From: Enterocloster bolteae
Lineage (GTDB): Bacteria > Bacillota > Clostridia > Lachnospirales > Lachnospiraceae
Direction of reading: 5' to 3'
NCBI RefSeq assembly: GCF_002234575.2
Contig: NZ_CP022464.2
Coordinates: 4,588,001-4,652,000 of the forward strand
DNA length: 64,000 nucleotides
Made by a program: the position numbers and the translations under genes. The notes below the pieces were generated by a model. It had not been told where the DNA came from. It ran no database searches and saw only the letters and a list, made by a program, of their open reading frames with translations. Each line of letters begins with the position of its first letter. Position 1 is the first letter of the stretch. Below, piece by piece: positions 35,277 through 42,973 of this stretch.

Positions 35277-36941
35277 TTACGCGATTGCCGCCGCTGTCTG
35301 TCCCCTGTCCCCTGACCACTCTATGGCGTCATAGGCCTGGGCAATATTCAGCATATGATCACCGATTCGCTCGTAGTCGGTCAGCATTTCCGAATACAGG
35401 ATGGAGGACTCCACATTGCAGTTTCCCTCCCGCATGCGGTCAATCTGATTCTGCCGGAACTTGCGGGTGATATCGTCAATCCTCTGTTCAATCTCAGCCA
35501 CCTCTGACAGCGGGGACTGCGTATCCCCGGCAGCCGCCGCCTTCAAAAGCTCCATGCCTTCCCGGCAGGTTTCCTCCATGACAGCAAATTCCTTCCTGGC
35601 GTAATTGGAAAACTGAAGTCCTTTTGCCTCTATGGTTTCGGCATACTCCGCCAGGTTCATGGCATGGTCACCGATCCGCTCAATATTTCCCAGAATGGTA
35701 TACATCCGGTTCAGGGTGTCAATATCCTTGGGCGTCTGGTCCAGCACAAGTATCTTGGAAATCTTCTGGGACAGTCTCATATTGCTTAAATCAATTTCCT
35801 CTTCCCGGTCTGCGATGGCCTGGATTCCCTCCGAAGCTCCCTCCTCCACAGCCTTGAAGCTCTGGGATACATTCTCTGCCGCAGTTGCCAGCATCCCCTT
35901 AATCTCGTCATGAATCTGGTTGATCGCAATGGTGGAGATACCAAGGTGGTGCTTGGAGGCCATAAGCCCCTCAAACCACTGGTCCGCATCCTTTACAGGA
36001 ACTGCCTTATCCGGAAGAATGGCAATGGCAATCTTCTCCAGAAGGGCGCCAAAGGGCAGAAGAATCAAGGTGGTGCTGATATTGAAAATAGTATGGACAT
36101 TTGCAATCTGAGCCACCGGATTATCCGGAGTCAGGCTTACCACAAAGTCCGTAAAAGGAGTCAGGATGCACAGGGTCACAAACAGGGCCGTACCAATCAC
36201 ATTGAACATCAGATGAATCAGGGTGGTGCGCTTTGCATTGCGGCTGGTTCCCACAGAAGCCAGAAGCGCTGTAATACAGGTACCGATATTCTGGCCGAAC
36301 AGCACGAACACGGCACTGTGAAGGTTGATGACGCCGCCCATAGCCAGAGCCTGAAGGATACCCACAGACGCAGACGAGGACTGGATAATGGCTGTGAATA
36401 CCGCTCCTACCAGGATTCCCAGAAGGGGATTGGAAAACTTGGTCACCATATGGATGAAGGTTTCGGAATCCCGCAGGGGAACCATGGCATCGCTCATCAT
36501 GCCCATGCCGATGAACAGGACGCCGATACCGGCAATAATACCTCCCACATGCTGTACCTTTTTATTTTTCGCGAAAATCAGGGACATAACGCCCACAAAG
36601 GCGATGAGCGGAGCCAATGCTCCTATGTCCAGGGCAATCAGCTGTCCCGTAATGGTGGTACCTACATTGGCACCCATGATAATCCATACAGCCTGCTTAA
36701 GTGTCATAAGACCCGAGTTGACAAATCCAACTGTCATGACGGTTGTGGCTGAAGACGACTGAATCAGGGCTGTGATTCCTGCCCCCACCAGCACTCCCAG
36801 AAAACGGTTTGCCGTAAGGCGCTCCAGAATCTGCTTCATACGGTTTCCAGCCACAGCTTCCAGATTGGTACTCATCATCTGCATGCCGTACATGAACAGG
36901 GCCAGGCCGCCCAGCAGGCTTAAAACCAATTCTACTCCCAT
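35277..36941 (-). CDS. nptA: Na/Pi-cotransporter family protein with PhoU-like domain
   Basis: This 554-residue protein has a Na+/phosphate cotransporter domain (residues 1-310) with the duplicated motif ALIQSSSATTVM (about residue 58) and AIIQSSSASVGIL (about residue 187). A C-terminal PhoU-like helical domain (about 330-545) follows. This is the NptA/YjbB architecture for phosphate transport. AAAGGAG precedes the ATG. Its promoter, with flanking Pho-box-like arrays at 37163-37273, suggests control by phosphate, probably through a PhoP-type regulator not in this window. Confidence 0.93.
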   Translation of the reverse strand: MGVELVLSLLGGLALFMYGMQMMSTNLEAVAGNRMKQILERLTANRFLGVLVGAGITALIQSSSATTVMTVGFVNSGLMTLKQAVWIIMGANVGTTITGQLIALDIGALAPLIAFVGVMSLIFAKNKKVQHVGGIIAGIGVLFIGMGMMSDAMVPLRDSETFIHMVTKFSNPLLGILVGAVFTAIIQSSSASVGILQALAMGGVINLHSAVFVLFGQNIGTCITALLASVGTSRNAKRTTLIHLMFNVIGTALFVTLCILTPFTDFVVSLTPDNPVAQIANVHTIFNISTTLILLPFGALLEKIAIAILPDKAVPVKDADQWFEGLMASKHHLGISTIAINQIHDEIKGMLATAAENVSQSFKAVEEGASEGIQAIADREEEIDLSNMRLSQKISKILVLDQTPKDIDTLNRMYTILGNIERIGDHAMNLAEYAETIEAKGLQFSNYARKEFAVMEETCREGMELLKAAAAGDTQSPLSEVAEIEQRIDDITRKFRQNQIDRMREGNCNVESSILYSEMLTDYERIGDHMLNIAQAYDAIEWSGDRGQTAAAIA

Positions 36942-37162
36942 GTGTTTTCTCCTTTTGTCCGAGGAAATTAGCTTCTGCTATATTATCATTTTACGGATAA
37001 CCTTATGTGTTCCGGAATGATTCCGGGTAAAAATGGGCAAAAATATGGCATAGCCCGCCATCCCAAACAAACGATCGCAGGTTATGCCTCCTTTATCATA
37101 TTCTTGCGGCATCCGTCACACAGGGCGTTTCCCATGATATCTATAGCCTCTTTTCCTGATTA

Positions 37163-37190
37163 TTTACCATTTCTTTACGACTTCTTTACA
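37163..37190 (+). promoter_or_regulatory. Pho-box-like array 1
   Basis: Three direct repeats TTTACC, TTTACG and TTTACA start at 37163, 37174 and 37185, exactly 11 bp apart, on the plus strand. They begin just after the predicted nptA transcription start. PhoP-type boxes in Firmicutes are TT(A/T/C)ACA repeats at 11-bp spacing. Confidence 0.7.
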
Positions 37191-37197
37191 CATACTC

Positions 37198-37226
37198 ATT
37201 ATACGGGATATTTCATATGTCGTCAA
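37198..37226 (-). promoter_or_regulatory. nptA promoter
   Basis: On the minus strand TTGACG (complement of 37221-37226) and a perfect TATAAT (complement of 37198-37203) are 17 bp apart, giving an nptA leader of about 250 nt. Nothing but this regulatory region is seen between 36942 and 37335. Confidence 0.82.
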
Positions 37227-37245
37227 TATCGTTTCCCGCCAGTAA

Positions 37246-37273
37246 TGTAAAGTCTATGTAAATTATGTGTAAA
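37246..37273 (-). promoter_or_regulatory. Pho-box-like array 2
   Basis: Three perfect TTTACA repeats on the minus strand (complements of TGTAAA at 37246, 37257 and 37268) are exactly 11 bp apart and lie 20-47 bp upstream of the nptA -35 box, oriented toward nptA. Confidence 0.8.
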
Positions 37274-37335
37274 ATTTCTTCTGGAAATACATATATTTAC
37301 AAATCTCCCCGCAGCAGAGCCGCACCATTATCCAT

Positions 37336-38535
37336 TTATTGAGTATATTGTTTTTTCCTGTTATTATACATGATTTTTAAAAGACCGATGGCAAGAACTG
37401 CCGGTATCCAGCCGGCTGCGGCCAGACCCGCCTTCAAATTACCTCCTGATGCCCCTGCTATGAGTCCCACCAGCGCCGGACCGCCGGCACATCCCAGATC
37501 CCCGGCCAGGGCCAGCAGGGCAAACATGGCAGTACCGCCCCGCGGACAGCTCACGGACGCCAGCGAGAATGCTCCCGGCCACAGGATACCCACGGAAAAC
37601 CCGCACAGCCCGCAGCCGGCCAGTCCCAGAACAGGGCTGGCGGCAGTGGACGCCAGCCCATAGCTGAAAATGCACAAAACGGCGCTGCCTGTCATAAAGG
37701 CGGTGAGACGGATGCGCTGGCTGTATCTGGCATACATTGCCCTGGATATGCCCATGAGAATTGAAAACATACAAGGTCCGGCCAGATCTCCCACTGTCTT
37801 TGACACATTAAGCCCTGATTCAGCAAAAGCGGAGGCCCACTGGCTCATAGCCTGTTCCGATGCCCCTGCGCAGACCATAATAAAAATAAAAAGCCAGAAC
37901 AGGCTGCTTTTTAACAGTCCCCGAATCCCCATCTCCTGCCCATCCTCTGTCAGTGCCAGAATGGGAACCCGCGAAAACAGGACAGCGTTCATAACAGGGA
38001 CTGCTGCCCAGAGAAGGGCCAATACCCGCCAGCTGTTCAGACCCGCTGTCTGAAAAAAGACAGTGGACAGTACCACCACGGCCACGGACCCCCAGCAGTA
38101 AAAAGAGTGCAGCAGGCTCATGGCCGCATCTTTGCGGGCCGTTGGACAGGCTTCCACAATGGGGCTGATCAGTACTTCTATGATACCTCCCCCCACTGCG
38201 TACAGGGCAACGCACACAAGCAGTCCTCCAAAATGTCCCGGAACCATATCCGGCAGAAAGCTCAGCCCGGCCAGCCCCAGGGCAGCGAACACATGAGCCG
38301 CCACAATGCATGTCCTGTATCCAATCCTGTCCACAAACCGCGCCGACAACAGGTCCACCGCAAGCTGAATGCCAAAATTCACCGTAACCAGCATAGCAAT
38401 GCGCGCCAGAGATATGCCATAGCTTTTCTGGAAAGTGAGAAATAAAAGCGGAGCAAAATTATTGACCACTGCCTGGACCACATATCCCAGGCAGCTGGCA
38501 TTCAATGTTTGGTTGTAATTATCTTTAAGGGCCAC
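37336..38535 (-). CDS. MFS transporter
   Basis: This 399-residue major facilitator has twelve predicted helices, with the motif LLSARFVDRIGYRT between helices 2 and 3 (about residue 62) in the usual place of the G-x3-D-R/K loop. The start is GTG, with GGAGGGA upstream. Downstream lies the nptA regulatory region and upstream a 14-bp tandem repeat. The substrate is unknown. Confidence 0.9.
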   Translation of the reverse strand: MALKDNYNQTLNASCLGYVVQAVVNNFAPLLFLTFQKSYGISLARIAMLVTVNFGIQLAVDLLSARFVDRIGYRTCIVAAHVFAALGLAGLSFLPDMVPGHFGGLLVCVALYAVGGGIIEVLISPIVEACPTARKDAAMSLLHSFYCWGSVAVVVLSTVFFQTAGLNSWRVLALLWAAVPVMNAVLFSRVPILALTEDGQEMGIRGLLKSSLFWLFIFIMVCAGASEQAMSQWASAFAESGLNVSKTVGDLAGPCMFSILMGISRAMYARYSQRIRLTAFMTGSAVLCIFSYGLASTAASPVLGLAGCGLCGFSVGILWPGAFSLASVSCPRGGTAMFALLALAGDLGCAGGPALVGLIAGASGGNLKAGLAAAGWIPAVLAIGLLKIMYNNRKKQYTQ

Positions 38536-38553
38536 TTATGCGGTCCCTCCTCC

Positions 38554-38623
38554 CCGTTTCCTTCATTCCGTTTTCTTTATTCCGTTTCCTTCATTCCGTT
38601 TCCTTCATTCCGCTTCCGGCAAA
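38554..38623. repeat. 14-bp tandem repeat, four copies plus a partial
   Basis: The unit CCGTTTCCTTCATT starts at 38554, 38568, 38582, 38596 and, partially, 38610, with exact 14-bp period. It fills most of the gap between the MFS start and the next gene's stop codon. Confidence 0.93.
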
Positions 38624-38626
38624 GCC

Positions 38627-39427
38627 CTAAAGCGCGGCCTCATGCTCCCGGCCATAGACCTCAATCTGTGTCAGGGCAGGGAAGGGGGACGGATCGTCTG
38701 CCTTTATGAGCTGTCCGAAGGTAAGCCATGTGATACCCCTGCGCTCCAGGCTGATGATATGAGGTTCAACGCTCTTTTCAAGCTCCACTGTCTCAGAGGT
38801 TCCGTCGGAAAAGGTAAAGGTCACCTTCTCCCACCAGTTGTCATGAGGAAAGTCAGCCCTTGTATAGAGGACAATCTGGTCAAAATCCACGGGGCGGCCA
38901 AACTCCAGCGTCATTTGGGCATCGTCCTGCATATTGATTCCCCATGACTCATATGGCCACTTTCCATGGGACAGGTTTGCCGTCACACCGTCAATGGCGT
39001 TGCGGGCCGCAAACACAGCCTCTCCCCTGGTTTCCACATTGGCGTGGGCGTGGGGATAACATTCCTGGCCCCTGTGCTGGTCCATAACGTTCTTGGCCAG
39101 ATTCCGGTATGATTTAATTTCATAATCCCTGGCATACCGCATAGTCAGATAGTGGCGCTCTCCTGTAAATGATTTGGGGTTATAGGATGTCTTACCCTCT
39201 GCAAAGGGAACCTCATAAACCAGCTCATTTCCCGCCCCATAGATAAAGGCTTCATCCATGGTATCATCCACACGTATGATATAGAAACGGTTCTTTTCCG
39301 GAAGAGAAAATATAATCCTGTCTCCCTCCTCATACTCACCCTTCCATGCCAGTACGGCCTGTTCCCTGCCTGCGGCCTCCGCCTTTACCGCATCGTTTTT
39401 ATCCTTCACTGTAATCTGCATTCCCAT
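38627..39427 (-). CDS. Hypothetical protein with discoidin-like C-terminal domain
   Basis: This 266-residue protein has no signal peptide. The second half (about residues 120-260) looks like an F5/8C (discoidin/CBM32-like) β-sandwich: ARNAIDGVTANLSHGKWPYESWG, LEFGRPVDFDQIVLYTRADFP and WEKVTFTFSDGT. The N-terminal half (residues 1-100) is β-rich and unassigned. Such proteins in Lachnospiraceae are presumed intracellular carbohydrate-related proteins. The start at 39427 is favoured by GAGGAG upstream, but 39421 is possible. Confidence 0.72.
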   Translation of the reverse strand: MGMQITVKDKNDAVKAEAAGREQAVLAWKGEYEEGDRIIFSLPEKNRFYIIRVDDTMDEAFIYGAGNELVYEVPFAEGKTSYNPKSFTGERHYLTMRYARDYEIKSYRNLAKNVMDQHRGQECYPHAHANVETRGEAVFAARNAIDGVTANLSHGKWPYESWGINMQDDAQMTLEFGRPVDFDQIVLYTRADFPHDNWWEKVTFTFSDGTSETVELEKSVEPHIISLERRGITWLTFGQLIKADDPSPFPALTQIEVYGREHEAAL

Positions 39428-39642
39428 ATATTTACACACTCCTCTTTCCAACAATTTCTTTTGGGTTCTTTCATTCTACCATGGAGTCCCAGGGAATACC
39501 ATATACAAAAAAGGCGAAATTTTATAATATTTTAAGCATTAGCGAATATTCTAATATTTACAAAACCTTCACTTTTTATTCATCAGAACCTGATATTGCT
39601 GATGGTATAATGGAAAAAATAATGAATGAAGGGGATGTTTGG

Positions 39643-40740
39643 ATGAATTGGAATGAAACATTGAGAAACAATGTAACCCGCGCCCAGGAACTGAAAACGT
39701 ATATGAGGCTTACCAGCCAGGAGGAAGAACACATGACCCGAATCCTGGAACAGTTTCCCATGACAGTCACAAGATACTATCTGTCTCTTATTGACTGGAA
39801 CAATCCGGAACAGGATCCTGTGTTCAGGATGTCTATACCCTCCATTCGTGAAACCGACCTGTCGGGGGACTTTGATACCAGCGGGGAGGCGGATAACACA
39901 GTGCTGCCCGGCCTGCAGCACAAGTACAGGCAGACGGCGCTCATCCTGTCCACCCACCGGTGCGCCATGTATTGCAGGCATTGCTTCCGCAAGCGGCTGG
40001 TGGGAATCTCCGGCGGCGAAACAGCCGGAAATGTGGACCAGATGGCTGCCTACATCGTCTCCCACCCTGAAATAACCAATGTGCTCATATCCGGCGGGGA
40101 TTCCTTTCTGAACAGCAATCAAATCATACGCCGGTATCTGGAGGCATTCAGCTCCATTAAACATCTGGATCTAATCCGTTTCGGCACCCGCACCCCGGTG
40201 GTGCTGCCTATGCGGATTTATGATGACCCGGAACTTCTGGATATTCTGGCCCGCTATACAAAAATCAAACAAATCTATGTGGTGACCCAGTTTAACCATT
40301 CAAATGAACTGACTCCGCAAGCAGTAAAAGCGATCCGGTGCCTGATGGACGCTGGTATCATTGTAAAGAACCAGACCGTTCTGTTAAAAGGAATCAACGA
40401 TGACGCAGGGAGTCTCGGAACCCTGTTAAAGAATCTGACAAGATACGGTGTCATTCCCTATTACATTTTCCAGTGCCGTCCCGTATCCGGGGTAAAGAGT
40501 CAGTTCCAGATTCCTTTGACAGAGGGCTGCCGCATTGTGGAAGAGGCAAAAAACATGCAGAACGGCCAGGGCAAATGCATCCGCTACGCCATGTCCCACG
40601 TCACCGGTAAAATCGAAATCCTGGGCCAAATGCCCGACAAAAACATGCTTTTTAAATATCATCAGGCAAAATATGAAAAAGACCAGGGCCGTATATTCTG
40701 CGAGAAATTGGCACCTGGACAGGCGTGGCTGCAGGGGTGA
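39643..40740 (+). CDS. KamA-family radical SAM protein (lysine 2,3-aminomutase-like)
   Basis: This 365-residue radical SAM enzyme has the cluster motif CAMYCRHCF (C-x3-C-x2-C, about residue 110) and the family's VLISGGDSFL (about residue 148) and YYIFQCRPVSG segments. Family members move amino groups on lysine or glutamate using PLP and S-adenosylmethionine. I choose ATG at 39643: GAAGGGGA lies 8 nt upstream, a TATAAT at 39606-39611 precedes it, and the preceding 160 bp in frame is AT-rich and unlike coding sequence. The exact substrate is uncertain. Confidence 0.88.
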   Translation: MNWNETLRNNVTRAQELKTYMRLTSQEEEHMTRILEQFPMTVTRYYLSLIDWNNPEQDPVFRMSIPSIRETDLSGDFDTSGEADNTVLPGLQHKYRQTALILSTHRCAMYCRHCFRKRLVGISGGETAGNVDQMAAYIVSHPEITNVLISGGDSFLNSNQIIRRYLEAFSSIKHLDLIRFGTRTPVVLPMRIYDDPELLDILARYTKIKQIYVVTQFNHSNELTPQAVKAIRCLMDAGIIVKNQTVLLKGINDDAGSLGTLLKNLTRYGVIPYYIFQCRPVSGVKSQFQIPLTEGCRIVEEAKNMQNGQGKCIRYAMSHVTGKIEILGQMPDKNMLFKYHQAKYEKDQGRIFCEKLAPGQAWLQG

Positions 40741-40802
40741 TAACAGACTTTGCCGCAGACTGTTTCCCGGCCCATGCAGGACTTTGCCGCAGGCAAATGT
40801 TA

Positions 40803-40850
40803 AGCCGCGGGACATACCCTAACAGGGGCATGTCCTGCGGCCTTTTTGTG
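40803..40850 (+). terminator. Terminator after the KamA-family gene
   Basis: GCCGCGGGACAT and ATGTCCTGCGGC form a 12-bp stem with one G-U-type mismatch and an inner CCCT/AGGGG pair, followed by CTTTTT. Confidence 0.85.
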
Positions 40851-40872
40851 CCGTAGGCGGCTGTATATGTAA

Positions 40873-42021
40873 TTACATCAGTGACAGATACAGGTTCTTG
40901 ATATCCTCAAAGGACGGATCCTTTGGATTGCCCGGGCGGCAGGCATCATCCATGGCAGACTGTGACAGGAAGTCCACATCCTCTGGCTTAAGGATTTCCT
41001 TTAAGTCAGCAGGGATTCCCACGTCAGCGGACAGTTTCTTTACCGCGTCCACTGCTGCTTTGCGGTATTCCTCCTGTGTCATATTCTCAACACCATCCAC
41101 GCCCATGGCAATGGCAATGTCTTTAAACTTGGTTCCTGTACATGGCGCATTGTATTCCATGACGGTTGGAAGGATGATGGCATTGGCAACGCCGTGGGGG
41201 GTATCATATAAAGCGCCCAGGCCATGAGCCATGGAGTGCACAATGCCCAGACCGCAGTTGGAGAATCCCATTCCGGTCAGATACTGGCCCAAAGCCATGC
41301 CTTCCCTGCCCTCTGGCTTGTTCTCCACCGCATCCCTCAGGCTGCGGGCGATTACTTCAATGGCTTTTAAGTTAAACATGTCGGTCATCTCCCAGGCACC
41401 CTTTGTGGTATAGCCCTCGATTGCATGGGTCAGGGCATCCATACCGGTAGCTGCTGTCAGTCCCTTGGGCATGGAAGACATCATCTCCGGATCAACCACT
41501 GCCACTACCGGGATATCATGGGTATCCACGCATACGAATTTACGCTTTTTCTCCACATCCGTGATCACGTAGTTAATGGTAACTTCCGCCGCGGTGCCTG
41601 CTGTGGTGGGAACTGCAATAATCGGCACACACGGATTCTTGGTCGGAGCAACGCCTTCCAGACTTCTCACATCCTCGAATTCAGGGTTGGTGATGATAAC
41701 GCCGATAGCCTTGGAGGTATCCATGGAGGAACCGCCGCCAATGGCAATGATATAGTCGGCTCCGGATGCCTTGAAAGCCGCAACGCCGGTCTGCACGTTC
41801 TCGATGGTCGGGTTAGGTTTGATATTGGAATAAATCTCGTAGGCCAGTCCTGCATCCTCCAGTACCTTTGTCACCTTGCAGGTTACATTGAACTTAATCA
41901 GGTCAGGGTCGGAACATACAAAAGCCTTCTTAAATCCCCTTGCCTTTGCCTCATTTGCAATCTCCTGGATTGCACCTGCGCCGTGATAGGATGTCTCGTT
42001 TAATACGATTCTGTTTGCCAT
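40873..42021 (-). CDS. Iron-containing alcohol dehydrogenase (FucO-like)
   Basis: This 382-residue group III alcohol dehydrogenase has the NAD-binding GGGSSMDTSKA (about residue 97) and the metal-binding His residues in DALTHAIEGY (about residue 195) and MAHGLGALYDTPHGVANAI (about residue 262). It resembles lactaldehyde/1,2-propanediol oxidoreductases. AAAGGAG precedes the ATG. A TATAAT-like box lies about 83-88 bp upstream (complement of 42104-42109), and a TetR-type regulator gene sits directly upstream in the same direction. Confidence 0.93.
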   Translation of the reverse strand: MANRIVLNETSYHGAGAIQEIANEAKARGFKKAFVCSDPDLIKFNVTCKVTKVLEDAGLAYEIYSNIKPNPTIENVQTGVAAFKASGADYIIAIGGGSSMDTSKAIGVIITNPEFEDVRSLEGVAPTKNPCVPIIAVPTTAGTAAEVTINYVITDVEKKRKFVCVDTHDIPVVAVVDPEMMSSMPKGLTAATGMDALTHAIEGYTTKGAWEMTDMFNLKAIEVIARSLRDAVENKPEGREGMALGQYLTGMGFSNCGLGIVHSMAHGLGALYDTPHGVANAIILPTVMEYNAPCTGTKFKDIAIAMGVDGVENMTQEEYRKAAVDAVKKLSADVGIPADLKEILKPEDVDFLSQSAMDDACRPGNPKDPSFEDIKNLYLSLM

Positions 42022-42121
42022 GATTTTCTTCTCCTTTACATTGACAGTATGCCGCCGGACCCATCTTAAGTGTCCGTGGATTTACCTGGTTGCTTTTGTT
42101 AATATTATAACAAGTCCTGTT

Positions 42122-42159
42122 TTAAAATAAAAGTGACAAACATCCCTGTCTGTCACTTT
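42122..42159 (-). terminator. Terminator after the first TetR-like gene
   Basis: On the minus strand AAAGTGACA and TGTCACTTT pair perfectly around a 12-nt loop and are followed by TTTTATTTT. Confidence 0.8.
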
Positions 42160-42254
42160 CCTTTAAGTTTTGTGCAGTTTCACCATTTAGGATTATGCAT
42201 AATCACCATGTTCTGTCTCTGCTGCGGCTGGGGATATCCGGGACTTTCCGGGGC

Positions 42255-42821
42255 TTAAAGCAGTTTCAATTTTCCGAACACCTCTGCCAGCTTTGGCGGC
42301 ATGGCTTCCACCAGCTTATCCGACATTTCCCGGGGTGTGTCCTTCATGCCTCCCAGAACCCACTTCACCGTCATGTATACAGAGCCCTGGCAGTACATCT
42401 CCAAAAGGAACTGAAGCTCCCGGCCCAAAGGCTGGCTGGTTTTTCTTGCAATCAGGTCCGTATAAAACTGGAGAATCAGTTCAAAATCATGTTCCTTTAA
42501 TGAGTTCCTGTCATCGGAGCGGAACGCTTCTGTGAAAAACACCTTTTCATTGAGAATGAACTCAAACTTCCGGGTCAGGCTCTCCCCCACCGTATGCCCC
42601 ATGCCAATCTGCTCAAAAGACTGAAGCACCAGCTTGTCAAAATACCAGTTTATCAGATCGTACTTGTCCAGAAAATTCCGGTAAAAGGTCTGCCGGGTCA
42701 CACCGCAGCCCTCCACAATATTTTTGACCGTAATCTTATCCACGGGCGCTGTCTTCATGCACTCCTTAACGGATTCAGCCAGCTTGTATTTTGTTTTCTC
42801 CTGCTTTCCTGTAACGGCCAT
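42255..42821 (-). CDS. TetR/AcrR-family transcriptional regulator
   Basis: This 188-residue regulator has a TetR helix-turn-helix at about residues 10-55, including ITVKNIVEGCGVTRQTFYRNFLDKYDLI. Its C-terminal domain of the DhaS-like subgroup ends with several helices. AGGAGG lies 6 nt before the ATG at 42821; the longer frame to 42896 lacks a site. It may regulate the neighbouring alcohol dehydrogenase or the exporter pair upstream. Confidence 0.92.
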   Translation of the reverse strand: MAVTGKQEKTKYKLAESVKECMKTAPVDKITVKNIVEGCGVTRQTFYRNFLDKYDLINWYFDKLVLQSFEQIGMGHTVGESLTRKFEFILNEKVFFTEAFRSDDRNSLKEHDFELILQFYTDLIARKTSQPLGRELQFLLEMYCQGSVYMTVKWVLGGMKDTPREMSDKLVEAMPPKLAEVFGKLKLL

Positions 42822-42973
42822 GGTATTCCTCCTGCGGCAGGTACTGCACGGAAACCCTCCGGTACCTGTGTATTTTGTAACATATCCCTGCGCCACAACA
42901 GGCAGTGCAGCCCTGGTTGCGCTGCACTGCCCGCTGCTTCTATGGACAGTATATCAAATTTTGAGACAGGCTT

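Noticed and set aside
39481..39642. N-terminal extension of the KamA-family protein
   Set aside because: AT-rich, contains a TATAAT and a ribosome-binding site for the ATG at 39643.
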